Source of the DNA: Hymenolepis diminuta
Taxonomy: Eukaryota > Platyhelminthes > Cestoda > Cyclophyllidea > Hymenolepididae
NCBI GenBank assembly: GCA_900708905.1
Contig: CAADRB010000011.1
Location: 2,195,263 to 2,259,262 of the forward strand
Direction of reading: 5' to 3'
Length of the DNA: 64,000 bases
The position numbers and the translations under genes were made by a program. Each line of letters begins with the position of its first letter. Position 1 is the first letter of the stretch. Below the pieces are notes generated by a model. It saw nothing but the letters and a program-made list of their open reading frames with translations, was not told the origin of the DNA and searched no databases. Shown here one piece after another: positions 12,251 to 25,500 of this stretch.

Positions 12251-15200
12251 GTGGACATATCTAATGTCATTATATTTATTTATGTAGCTTTGACCAGTGT
12301 TGTCTTTAAAGTCTTTCATTTCCGGTACACTTGTGGATTCATATCCGTTGATGTCTAGGAAATGATATGAATTTTATTATCAACTTGGAATTCAAATATT
12401 CATTGACTTTACAGCAGCCAAGGTTTAGCGACTCCAACCACCAATTTTTACAGTAGAAAGCTACTAATCGTAAAACCTGGGGTTAGAAATAAACCCTATA
12501 TCAAAGTTGTGTCTAACTTACAACTGACTGACTGTTAACTATTACAGTTATACGCTTACTGATATAATCGTTTTTATCTCCTTGATAATAATCATCGGTC
12601 TTTTCTACCCCTGACGCATCTCTTCTCTCCAAATTGACAATCTCTTTGTCTGTTCTACTATTCACATTTTCAGTCTACAAGATATAAACTGAAGCGCCCA
12701 CTCTCTGCTCTCTCTGAATATAAAAATACAAAAATTTTCGCTGCCTCATTCCTATCTTCAAGGATTGCTGTTGGGAATATGGTTGTAAATGCAAAAGCTC
12801 AGACATTTTCGTTTATTCTACACTGGTAACCCTCTACAAACAAATATTATCAAAAATATTTTCCATTAATATATCTTGTGGAGTTGTTTATTAATTAAAA
12901 TATAAGTGTAACGTCATAAATTTATTGTATTTTATTTTATTTCAATAGTCATTGAATACCAATTTTTATATATAAATTAATTCAATTGGAAAGCATAGTA
13001 TTAATCTTGACGGGAAAGCGTAAATTACCAGTTTCAATTATAGAAAGCACCAGAAAGTCTGAAAAGAGGATCTTTTTGAACGATAGAGTTTAGTCGGAAT
13101 GCGGAACCTTTTTATACTTGAACTATAAAAGTTTGAGATTGTTTCTTTTTCAAATGGGATAAAATTCACTTTATAGCATTTAAACATTTCAAGAGTAAGT
13201 TGTCATGACTTGATCCTCGAGTTTTTGTCTACTAAACTTACTTATGATATCTGAATTTTTTGTTGTTTATCATACTATGAGAAAGCCAATAAACCTATGA
13301 AAGGCATTTTAATTGTGACAGAATCAACAAATACATTTTCATTTTCTATTAAATAATGAAATCTATTATTAAATAACCTTTTCTTAAATTAGATATTAAC
13401 AGTAAGTATGAGGTTACGTAATTATTAAAGTGAAGAAGTCATCACTCGGAAGGACAATCGCTGTTTCAATAATAACAGGGAAAATTCTGAATCAATACCA
13501 TCTGTTCAGAACAATAATTTATGTGCCTTCGCTCACAACTGTAACAAATGGGGACATTTTGTTGACACGCTGCTTAACTATGCGGGTGGTCCTTCCGAAA
13601 ATATCTTTTATTAGGACTAAATAAAAAGTTATTACAATTAATAATAACTAGTAAACCAATTTTGAATGGCTAATTCCTATAGTTAATACTAAGCCAATTA
13701 ATGTAATCGTTACATTATTACAATGAATTTAGGTTAACAAGGCGAACGCCCTGACAACTCGAAAAGTAAGGCAAAGGCTATTGAAATAAGACTGAAGAAA
13801 CTCTACTTACTGATTAAAAAGCCTAAGTGTTCCAATATCTTTTCTTGGAAACTAAATATATCTCTCCTTCTGTTAAATAACTTATTAAGACCCTCTTGGT
13901 TTGTTACTTTTAGAAACTGAAGTATTTTCAAGCCTGCCGTGTTTTCTTACAATACTGTAATTCATCTTTAATTCTAGCATTGCCAAATGTTGTATGTTGA
14001 ACACAGTTCGTGAATGATATCATTGGCGTATCAAACGAGACAGATAAGTAACTAGCGTCAGTGTGATCATGTTTGTTTTTAAAACGCACGATCATTGTAT
14101 TATCCAATTTGAGTTTGTTTAAGTGGGATTTCACTTGAAAAGTTAAAATATTTTTAGTAGTAAAGCATCCTCAATACCCCGGTTGAGTTTTAAGAAGTGA
14201 AAGCACGGTGCATAACAGTTTGAAGTACTGAACGAAATATTTGCGATATCTTTAAAATTAAATAATTTGAAATTATAGAAATTTGCTTTCAATTGCTTTA
14301 TAGTTTTGCAGATTGATCACCTTTATCTGGTTACTTAGAAATTAGATACTTCGGAAGAAGATAAATAACAAAACTATTACCTTCTCATGCCTTAACAACT
14401 TCACTACGGTAAGATAGGAGGGAGTCAGAGACAGGGTCTGAGTATTTGTATTTAGAAGGCATAGAGAGTAATTGGGAGTTAGATAACGATAAATTATCAG
14501 TAAGTAACTTACATCTTTGTATTGAAAGTTTTAGAATAAATCTATTAATGATTCTGCCGATCCGTCAGATTGATAATTTTTTCCAATACCCAGTGAGAAA
14601 ATTGTTTAAATTTTATTAACATCACTAATGTCTTCGTACTCCACTGTTTTATCCATAGCAATGTGAATTGTATGATTTATTGATAAATTATGCATGGATC
14701 TGCATTTCATCATGTACTTATTTGATATACTTCATTATTTTTGTTTATTTGGCCAAGAGTCTTTATATAACCGCGGAGCAAGGATTTACGCATATTTAGC
14801 AATCTCCAATTCTATTTAGGAAATAGTTATTTTTCTGCATTCATCCTGCTTCAGGAGGTGACATTGTTGAGCTTCTCTAGTGAGAAACTTAAATTGTACC
14901 ACTTACTTAACTAGCCAGGCACAACCAGTGCGATTAACTCTTCCTCTCACTGGGTACTGAATCTGTGATATCTGATTTTGCAGAAAAGGGCATTAATCAC
15001 TCCCATTTTCAAAACCAAAATGCCTTCTGTCCGATGAAACTTCTCCATTTTAATTGATTTCATCTAATATTATGCAATAATGCGAAACCATTCTATGTTA
15101 AATAGGACCCTAACGTAACAGGATAAATTTAGAATACTATTGAAAGAATTTCACTTCTATTTTTGGAAGCTGCCTAAATGCCAGGTCATGTTTTACAAAT

Positions 15201-18200
15201 GGCTTTCAAATTCATTTCTCTGTAAGTGGCGATTCAATCTAAATAAAGACGTGAATTATTTTAAATAAAGAATCTTCAAGAATTTGATCAAAATTTACAG
15301 TTTCACTGATTAATTTGCCTCATCTTATTAAGACGCTTTAGTAAAGATAGGATTTGCACATAGATGTACAAAATTTTAAATGTAATACCTACTGACTTTA
15401 GACCAAAGTGAAATTTTCTGATTGCGAAATTGGAGTTTAAGATATACATATATATATCGTGTCTTGCGTAGGTTTGTCCGAATAACTTTAGTGGTTATTT
15501 TTAGAACATCTCGTTTGGCATGAATATTATATTTGAAATATAGAGATTGATTAAAGTATTTAGAATTTTGTTCCGCTTACTCTAAACTAATACTTAGGTA
15601 AGAATTGCGCAGTGCAACAATAAGAAGTAGGGTTCCAGGGGGTCCAATGACATGAAGGGTATAATGAATTAATTAAAACCACACAGGGATGTATTGACGG
15701 CATTATTCGAATGTATGAATAGAGCGGGATCTGACACACTCATGAATCCATATACTCATATTTCTGTATAAAGTGACCAATATGAAGTCATTGAGCCCAT
15801 TAAGAATTAAACATAGCATGCTTGCCCGTGAGGCTGACACTTACACGACATAGGTTCAAGTGAGGGATAACGAATGAAATCTACTCTACGCCGAATTTAA
15901 TCGAAAAGTATTTAACAGGGGGATGAAGAGATACATAGAAAGTGTTCAGATAAATATTCCAATATATGACGTTTTTCAAAAGCAAAGTCATACATTCTTC
16001 TTATATCCTATTTTAACAGAACTTTGAGATTCATAACTTGTTGATCAATCGGTTATATATAAGGCTTTGTAAACTATTATCTTCTTATAGGCATAATGAT
16101 AAAAACATTAAATACTTACAAGATTTATGAAACATTTTTTTCAAGACTTTTATATGTCAGATCCCTTCATTTCTTGAAACAAAGTTCATGACTATCATTT
16201 TGACGAAAAATTATCGAGTCAAATAAAGCGTGTCTTTATTTCAAGGGTTTATTTATGCTTACTGTAAAGGAATAAAGTTGACATAAAACTCAATTGCTAA
16301 AATTTCGAATATCTTAGAGCGATTACCAAGCTCGTATTTGAAGTCTTATTGTAACGTTCATCATAGGCAGAGTGTTGCATAGTGGAGTTTGTCCTTTATT
16401 TGTCAGAGTTAACCAGATTGGTTTGCTATTTTGCTCATTTGGTGTACATCGATGGGCATGAAAACCGTAGCCATCATAATCGCAACATACGTTATTCCAT
16501 AGCGATTTTACATAACATATAATCTGATGTGGATCAAGCCATAGAAAGTTAACAGAAGACCAGATAGTGGATTGTGTACATTGTCAGTTCTACTTATTAT
16601 AATCTTTAGCGGAGATTTATAATCAATGTAATCCTGCACGAAAAAAACCTACATACAAATCAAATCTTTACGTAGATATTCCATCTCTGATATGGCCTTA
16701 GCTGCACTGTACCTGTGATTATTGTTGCTTAAGCACAGCAAGGAAAAGGAAAGGATGTGTTGCAATATGACCAACATATATGATAATAATTGTATCGGTG
16801 GAGAAACAGCAAATCCAGGCATGCACACAGAAATCCACTAGCCAACAAATTGATTCGGCCTACTAAGAGCGATACAGCTTTGTTTAAATGATTTGAGGAT
16901 AAGCTGTATTCGCTGCATCCTTTCTTACTGACTTACCCCCATTTCATCTAGTACCGTTAATTAATGACAACTCAGAGTGAACAACTCTATTTATTGATTA
17001 CTGACAAGTTACTTTAAATTCACACACGGCCACAATTAATTCGGGTGTCGGAACGAAAAATTTCAGTCCCGTGACACTTGCAAACAGAGCTCAAAGCTAA
17101 CAGTCTAATAGATTTTGCTAATTATGGTGTTGGCATTACTTTAGAGATTTGGTAGGTATTTTTATTTATATGAGAGTAAAAGCTCTTTTTTTGTTTGTGA
17201 GGGTTTGCTAGTCAACTTTTCGCAGATTTTGTCAATTATCTATTGTTCAAATTTACCCTGCACGAAAATTTTTTAGTTGAAGCAACCTTGCTTTTGCATT
17301 AACTCTATAACATTTAAATAAATATATTTTAACTTGTAAATACCATCACCATGATTATTTTGATCTGTTTTCGAATATATGTCAAACCGATGTTTTTAAT
17401 ATTCGGTGCCTATTAATATTACTTTCAAAAGATTTCAAGGTCATTGATAGTCATGGACAGAAATCTCTATTTCAGTTGTTCTAATCCCCTTGAAATCACA
17501 AGTTGAATTTTCAAAAGTTTAAAAATCTTGCAATGATTAGACATCCTCAAATTCCGGCCTCCACTTTTTTAATAAGTAAGAACATGAATCAAAATTACAG
17601 AAACAAGAATAGCATCGATGTGTAATTACTTCATCAAAATGTGATTTGGACTTGAAGACAAATGTTAATAGCACATTGAGTAAGGGGGTGAAGAGCAAAA
17701 CTTAGCCTTGAAAAATTAGAAATCTTCCCTAACGCCCTTTATAATGTAGTGATTGGCTATTCGATGGACAAGACAATAAAACGTGCTTCGATCAGATGTA
17801 TTTGAGAGTTTCATAAAGGTAAATATGTTTGCTGTTCAAAGAAAGACAAAGCTATACTCTCACATATACATGTTTTGTTGCTATTTTGCATACAAATTCA
17901 AAAAGGAATTAAATAAGAAAAGGAAACGGTACGTAGCCTGCCATAATTTGAACTGTTTCAATAAGCAGATAGAAGTATTGGAATTTTGCTCGTCAATCAC
18001 TTAATATTAGAATTAGAATCAACGCATTACAAATGTAGAGAAGTTCAGAGCAATGATTAAGACAGAAAATTTATTGAATGAAAGATTAACACAGTCCGAT
18101 TGTATGAATTTTAGGTTCCAAACACTTAGGTAAGTTATCAGCCTGCACGCAAAGTGGATCAATCAGCCAAACATGAAGCAATTATACTTTTGTCTAGATC

Positions 18201-21200
18201 AGACCACTCACCCAACTTCATAATTCTTGCTGAGAATGAAGATTTGTGGTCGTGCTACCAAGATGGTTGCTTTCTCTCACTCTTTGTGCCCTTAATACTT
18301 CTAGATCTTCCATATATCTTACCAACTTTAAGCCCATTAAATAAACCTGCCTTATGTATTAGATGTTTCTTAATAAAAAATTAGTTAGAAAATTACCACG
18401 AAATTAAGTGGGGACATCATGCAATTGCCAGTATTGAGGAGAAAATGAATCATTTTAGGGACTATTAAAAAGTGCAGACAGGCATCATGTATCGGGAGGC
18501 GCATAACTGAGTACAGTGATAAAGTCAGAGAATGAAAAACTCGACGAATGAAATCTACTCTGTCGAGAATTGAATCTACTACGGTTCGCTACAGCATTAC
18601 TATGTATGCATCCTGGCATTCGTATTTTTGACTCAATACAATGAATATCCTGTACATGAGCTTTAGCCAAATATATAGTTCCAATGTTTCTAATGTGCCG
18701 AAATTGGCTTTCGCATTTAATAAAAATCAGTATTATAAATCAGTTGATTATAATCGCAATTTCAGTAAAAAACTTCCCAATTATGATTATAATCATTTCT
18801 TTGAATTTTGGGCTAGCTTTCCATTTTACCCTGTTTTTACTAAGGTTGCGCATAACATTTTGTATATATTTTAATGGTATAAATGTTTCAACGGAGATTT
18901 AAATTAGTTTGCAAAAACAGCGTATGTATGGAATATGTAAATTGTAATTCCCAGAAGAGGCAACTGAATTTAGCTCTGCCTTATAAACATACATAACTGC
19001 CACTTGGGACGAAAGTTGAGGGAAGTTGTATCATATAACCTATTGCGTAATAAATTCCTTTGATCAAACCAATCATTTAAATATAAATTATATTTAAATT
19101 ATAAAAATGCTCTCAATTATGAAAAAACAGAACATTATTTTGCGTAAAGGTAACTCTTGAAAATTTAACTATTCCTTACAGAGATCTTTTAAATCAAATT
19201 GTTCATAATATTCCATTGTACCTGTTCAAGACCGATGATAGGAATTAAATTTAAATAATCTTAAATCAATAAACTTTCGTTTTCTTTCACCGATGATTAT
19301 GTTAGACTGCAAAATCAAGTTAGAGTATTTTAATTTTGTCTGCATATTAATACCCACTTACCATCCAGTTGGAAAGCTTATTTTCTGCCCACTTATTTCC
19401 TATTCTCATTGCCAGTGTACAATATGAATTTGGTCTGTACTGCGAGAATGCAGTTCTTATTTGAATATAGTTATTTTCAGATGACAGCACAGGATAGCAT
19501 CGGCAGACAAATTAAAAGACCTCTGCTATTGGTTCATAATTTTAATGAGATCTATTGAATTCATTGAAAGTAAAAAACATCACAATGAAAAAATTACTTT
19601 TTTAGGAACACGATTAAAATTCGTTGGTAAGTTAGACTGTTAAGTCATATAAATTAACGAGTCATATCAGGGATACGATTTAGACAATGGATTAAGAGTT
19701 TTCATTGTTAAATTCAGTCCTGCAAAACGCAGGATGTGGCCGACATTGTCCATGTAGGTTTAGAAGCATCACATCTGGTTTAAGCCACACAACTATACAG
19801 CGAGACTTAGTATTTATTTGTATTTACGTAATCCCGTCACTCATAAACCTAACTACACTAATGTGATAGGGGAAAAGTCCACATAAATGCATTTACCAAT
19901 ATCAGATGACGTGTTGCGGTGTCAGCCCCATCTTTAGATCCGCATAAATTTTGGCTACCATAAACTGCGCTTTGAATATTTTTCTTTTTACAGCAAAAAA
20001 ACAGGAATGATTTCAATTTTTTGCCCTGCTATAATAAGGTCGCACAAGTGAACCAGCCAATTTTATTGACTAAAATGATTGCTTAATGTTGTATCTTAAA
20101 TACGGTTTGGATGCCAAGATGTAAAACTTTACCTCATCATAGTTGCAAAATAAATTGAAACATTAAATGCAAACATCCATTTCACTCGCATTTCTGAGGC
20201 TTGATCCGCACCTCAGATTTAAACCAACTTATTCATAACATCTTCAGAATATGCAAAGAATTCATTTCCGATGAAGAATAGTTTTCAACACACTTTCAGG
20301 GCAATTGTACTGATTTTCATGAAATGAAAATTAAATTCTCATGTAGTTTCGTAAACACGTATTTCACGGTCAGGTCCAAAAATTTAATGAATTAAATTGC
20401 GTAAGTTTCTGTTAAGCACTTAGGTGGTAGAGATTGAGATTTGAAGCTATGGAATCAGCCAAAAAATTTTAATATGGCAGCAGTCACTCAGGGTGATGTT
20501 CAGGTGGCCAAGGTCTCGGGTTGCTACCTAAGTGTAAAATACTTATTCATAATCTGATAAATACCCTATATGTACGCATGCAGGACCTGCAAGTATACGG
20601 TCAGAATTCCTGGTAATCCCCATAATTTCTGTGCGGTTGATCAAAACAAATAGCATTACTCATCATTTACAATAGAGCATGTATTTGACTATGAATGCCT
20701 ATCTTATTAATAATTCGTGTCTGATAGTAGCGTTCTGTTAATGAAGCATAGTGAACTGATGTACTGACTAATATCCCTTTTTGATTGGTTCTTGAGGCGG
20801 CATTTCATTATATATTTACCACTGGCCGTCTTGGGAATCGAAAATGCAACCCTGTCAAATAATAAGCCATTCTTGGAGTAATTGGTTACAGCGAAATTGT
20901 ACCAACTGCTGAATTTGAATAAACCGGCACGTTCGCTCCTTTAAAACTGCATATAATTCGGCGACAAAAATCATTTGAACTTCTTTTTTGTATATAATAA
21001 ATACATTGATCATTATCTTGAAAAGCACGTCAATTGATTCCCGTACCCCTCTCTCTCCTTCCGATGAGACCTCATTTCAGTAAAATATACCTAAAAAAGT
21101 CTTTATCCATCGTCTTCTTCCCTTCTTAATTAAGAGGTACATTGTTAAAAATTTTGATAAGTTTATCAAGAATGGAGATAAAAAAAGACAATTACAGTGA

Positions 21201-22074
21201 CGTCATTATTAGTTTTATGGAAGGTCAAGGGTAAGTGCCTCATTCATAGTTAATAGATGCATTATTTGCAAGAAGAGAAGGGTAAGCCACTGATTAGAGG
21301 GACACTGAAAAAACTAAATGAACTTGTGGTTATGAGAATTAAAACAATTTAGTAAACAGTATTAACTTAAGCTCATTGAGAGAACGATTTCAAACTCTCC
21401 TTTATTCATTTTCTCTATTTTAACATTTGAAGGGAGGAGTAGTTCAGTGATGTCTTGACTGTTGGAGCACTTTCCAAAAATTTAATTGACGAAGTCCTAA
21501 AAGACACACTTTGAGAGGTGGTTATTTTTAGAATAGAACCAGTCTTCTCTAGAACACATAACCAGCACTATTAAAATTTTTTGATCCTTTGAAAAATATA
21601 CTCCAGATTTGAATTGCAGTCTTATAACTAGGGAATAAATAAAACTTCGATTATGTCTTAGCCATTTTACTTTTTCAAAGAGAGCATATGATGATATCAA
21701 GAATCGGAAGCACTTTTAAAATTGGAAATAAAATTAGTGATGGCCAGTTTGATTCAAACTGCCTCTCTCTCTAATTTTCGTAGGTGTCAAATAAATTTGG
21801 TATCCTAACTCTGATAAAAACAACCAGCATTGCTTAAATATGACTAAAATTTTGGGGTGTAAAATTTCACATAGGTAAACTTGAGATATGATTCGATATT
21901 TGCTCTTTATGAATGTATTAACGTTATATTAAAGTAAAATGTCTTTTCAGCTAATGGCAAGCGGCCTCTTAATTAAGAAAAAATATATATCTTTTAATAT
22001 AAACTTTATTTTACTTGAAGACGCTGTGATATTTTAATTATAAGTGATATCAAATCGATAAAATGGACACGATT

Positions 22075-22260
22075 AGGTGCTTCACGTGACACAGCACAAC
22101 CTGATTGGTTAAAAAATGTGCAGGCGTGTGCACGGTAATCTGATTGGCCAGGTAGACAGCCCGGGTGATTCGAATGCCGTATTATGTTGCCAGTTTCGTG
22201 CCAGCCCGGTCTAAACAGATTTTGACGCCCAAATATTCAGGGTTATTTTTCGTCCCTTTA
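22075..22260 (+). promoter_or_regulatory. Candidate core promoter of the MAGUK gene
   Basis: This segment is clearly richer in G+C and CpG than its surroundings. It carries a CACGTG E-box at 22083-22088 and two ATTGG motifs (CCAAT box on the minus strand) at 22104-22108 and 22143-22147, each inside a repeated CTGATTGG. The first coding exon begins about 100 bp downstream. Paired CCAAT boxes and an E-box are typical of metazoan promoters that bind NF-Y and bHLH factors. No clear TATA box sits at a suitable distance. The call is inferred from composition, motifs and position. Confidence 0.45.
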
Positions 22261-22365
22261 ATTATGATAGCTGGATTTCTTTATTTAATACGATTATAAA
22301 AGTAGCACGCAGACTGTATTAATGCTCAACTAAAGGCAAAATTTTGAATCTTGGAGACTTTTCTA

Positions 22366-22584
22366 ATGTACTCTGGATTTAACAATTATACTGATTTTGA
22401 CCAACCACCTACGCACTTTTGTCATTGCGAGTGCTGTCATGTTGCTGTCAAAGTACCCTGTTGTCATGCCAACACCAATAGCTCAAACCATAGCCATCTT
22501 ACTCGTCAGAATTTTATAAATGGACCACAAATTCGCTCAAATATTCGTTTTGTCGAAGTTACAAAAACCAAAGGCGAACCTCTG
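22366..22584 (+). CDS. MAGUK coding exon 1: Cys/His-rich head and PDZ start
   Basis: This exon encodes residues 1-73. Residues 17-34 hold six Cys and four His (HFCHCECCH...CCH), a density seen in zinc-binding or palmitoylated segments; which applies is unknown. The end, [14 protein letters not shown], is the first strand and carboxylate-binding loop of the PDZ domain. The donor is CTG|GTAAGT, the full consensus, phase 0. The frame opens after TGA at 22345-22347 and the only Met in the exon is at 22366. Confidence 0.8.
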
Positions 22585-25500
22585 GTAAGTTGTTTTTAAA
22601 TAATTTTATTTAAGAGAGGTTAAGCTTTTCTTTTTCACATGTTTTTTGCCCATCAATACTAGATTTGGAGCAGAAAACAATAGGATAGATTAATGAACAA
22701 GAATGACATCTATTGTTTTCTATATCAGCATGTCTCATAAAAGACGCCTACTGACAGAAGAAAAAAACTAATTAAAGATGTATTTCAATCTAGTCTTGAA
22801 ATATATATATATATATTACTGTGAGTATGAATTTCAATGGTTAAGGAGGCCGGAAGTTTTGAGGCATAATAGAAGTTATTCACCTTTACAGAAAATAACT
22901 TCCGGTCTTAAATTTCAAAACAAACGGACTTATAATTCAAAAGCATATAAGTTTTTCAACGATTATAACTTCGAGTCTCAGCAATTTATTATATTGAATG
23001 TTATCGTTTCGAAAATGAAATAATTAACAAAATTCAGAAAAATGAATACGAAGATTTTATGATAGATAATGTATCATTAATCTGTAATTAATTTTAATTT
23101 TTAAAACAAATTTTCAGTTCAACGATGTATGTAAACGTCATTTAAATGGACTAATTTAGTTTCGTTTTAATAAATATGGGTTTTTGTTATATTAATCATA
23201 ATTTCGATTGTAAAATATATATATATATACTACTAACCACTTTTGCTGAAATTTGTTTAATTTCACCAAGGGATAAAGCAAAACAATATTTTTTTCCTAT
23301 TTATTTTGCTTAACTACCTGAAAAAGGTGTGAAACTTTCATATGTTTTGGCCAAAATAAAACATTCTATGTGGAAATTTAAATAGAACTATGTGTAGCTA
23401 ATTTTAAACTTCCAGAACATGGGAAATGACACATTGCACTTTTTAACTATATTTGTGTAACATTAGCCTTAATGTAACGCAAAATTATAAATTAAACTCT
23501 GTATTTTGCATTATGAAATATTTTAATTACTTAAGTTTTATGATTTAACACAACCCCTAATCGACATCTTAGATAATATGTGCATTGTTGGTAATATTGG
23601 GTTCTTAATACTTGTAATACAAACTGCTCGGATGGTGGCGACTTTTATAGGCTAAAATAACTTCATGTTGGATACACGAAGATTAAAAAAGGAAAAACTT
23701 CTTCTCCTTAATATTTGCTACTGGTAGTAAGCTTTCTTATAACCATGTCGCATTCGTGGCTGCTTTGTAAAATGCAATATTGAGAGAAATAAGTGCAACT
23801 GGAAAGCAGTATCTATGAATGCGACCTTCAGAAAATAGCAATTAAAACCAAAGCCAGAAGGGAAGTCAAATTGGAGAATATAAAAGCCGGAATTGGGAAA
23901 TGGTATGAAGTTTCATAGTTCTCTCTCTCTTTGGGTTATCGACATTTTTATTTTTTATTATTCTCTTTGGCGCGATTTCTAAATGTCTCCAAAAATAGCA
24001 CTCCAGGCCATGGGTAATATATAATTTTCTACAAGTGTTATTCTTCAAAGGTTATAAGTGATCGTATGCAAGTTTGTAATGAATGTCATTATAACTATTC
24101 GTTTCTTTTGCGTTCGTATTTATAAAAAATCCACACTGTAAATCTTATTTATTCATCTGGGTCATATATAAGACAGGGACAGCTTAGAAATTATGAATAA
24201 AATGAACAGTTTTAATATTATCTCGTTCACTTTTATCTCGGAACCCAAATTTTCGTTTATAAAATAGTGATAAAATTGGTGTCACTGTTAAACAATGTCA
24301 TCCATTCTTGAACTTCCTTATTCACTGCTTCAAACAAATGTAGTGAAGGCGAAAAAATATCCATTAATAATTACTGTGGATAAAATTATTTTATTCTGTT
24401 AGTGTCTATCTGGCTGATTTATTTCCATCTCATTGATTTTCTTGTAAAAAGCAATTGACCTCATGTAAAAAGTAGGACATTTGAGATTCCGATTATATGC
24501 TAACCAGATAATATTTATGAGATCTAAAGTTGTGTACAATAAGGTGAGAGAAGCATGCAGTTATCAACGTTAGAGCAATTTGCGCTCCACTTGTCACAAA
24601 ATCATTCATTTTTTTAGATTCGCAAATTTAAACCTTAGCCAAGTAAATGAATACAAAGAGGACAAGGTTTATTGTACTAGATTAACGACTATTGGCACGT
24701 CTTGATCTCCAATTTCTCAAGCCCGTTATTGTTATCCTTTTTCGTTAAGAGCATTAAAATCGCTCATTCGAGACTGCATTTATCCTCATTTTTCGTAGAA
24801 GTCATGCATTATTGCTATAAAACTGTTCATATAGCCATCTCAAATATATTGGATCATATAATTTACTAATATCCATCATTTTTGTCAATTTTACTTGGAC
24901 CCTCTCGCAAAGCGAGGGAATTTTATACTGATATCTTGTCTTTTTAAGTAATATTTCTAATAAGACCTTCCAAGGATCAAATTAAAGGGATACTAATCTA
25001 ATTTGGCTCATTTAAACCATCCCTCTTTCGTTCTGAATTTTATGCTCTCTACCATCTGTGAATTTTTGTGTTGTGTGGTGTTGTGTTTTGATAAAGTCCC
25101 AACATGGGCCAAATGGCTTTTGTGTGCGTTTTATGAAAGGACCCTTTATGTTCTGCGAAGCTGTGGCGGAACGGCATGTCATTGATAAAAAATGGCCAAA
25201 TGTCATGTAAAGTAGGGATTATATAAAATTAAAATTGAATCTAATTCGCTTTGATCCTAATTAATCATTGGATCATTTTTCAAACTATTATTCTCTATTC
25301 ATTCGTATATGGTGTCTGAAATTAAGAAACAATCATCTATCTTTCCAATTAAAAAGAAATAACACGGCAAATCAATTATTACGAAATATGCAAAATACAT
25401 TGAGAAAAACAAATGTGTTATACATTTGCAGAAAACGAGGGTTAGTGGGATGAACCTCATTGACTATCGAGATTCAACTCAGAGAAATTTGATAATTAAC

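Larger units (their letters stand above)
1..22070. other. Gene-free upstream region with dispersed repeats
   Basis: I see no supportable gene in this stretch. The open frames are short, AT-driven and show no domain, splice pattern or family motif. The longest, 126 codons at 6542-6922 on the minus strand, is within chance expectation for DNA of this composition. The first 6 kb carry several copies of dispersed repeat family A, listed separately. Short simple repeats also occur: CAAA-type at about 11047-11071, a TACATA-type tract at about 12180-12250 and AT tracts near 2527 and 15443. Distal regulatory DNA or non-coding 5' exons of the downstream MAGUK gene could lie here unseen. Confidence 0.6.

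Noticed and set aside
25003..25206. Overlapping frames on both strands in a GC-richer patch
   Set aside because: They mirror each other on opposite strands, which reflects composition; neither shows a motif or splice signals.
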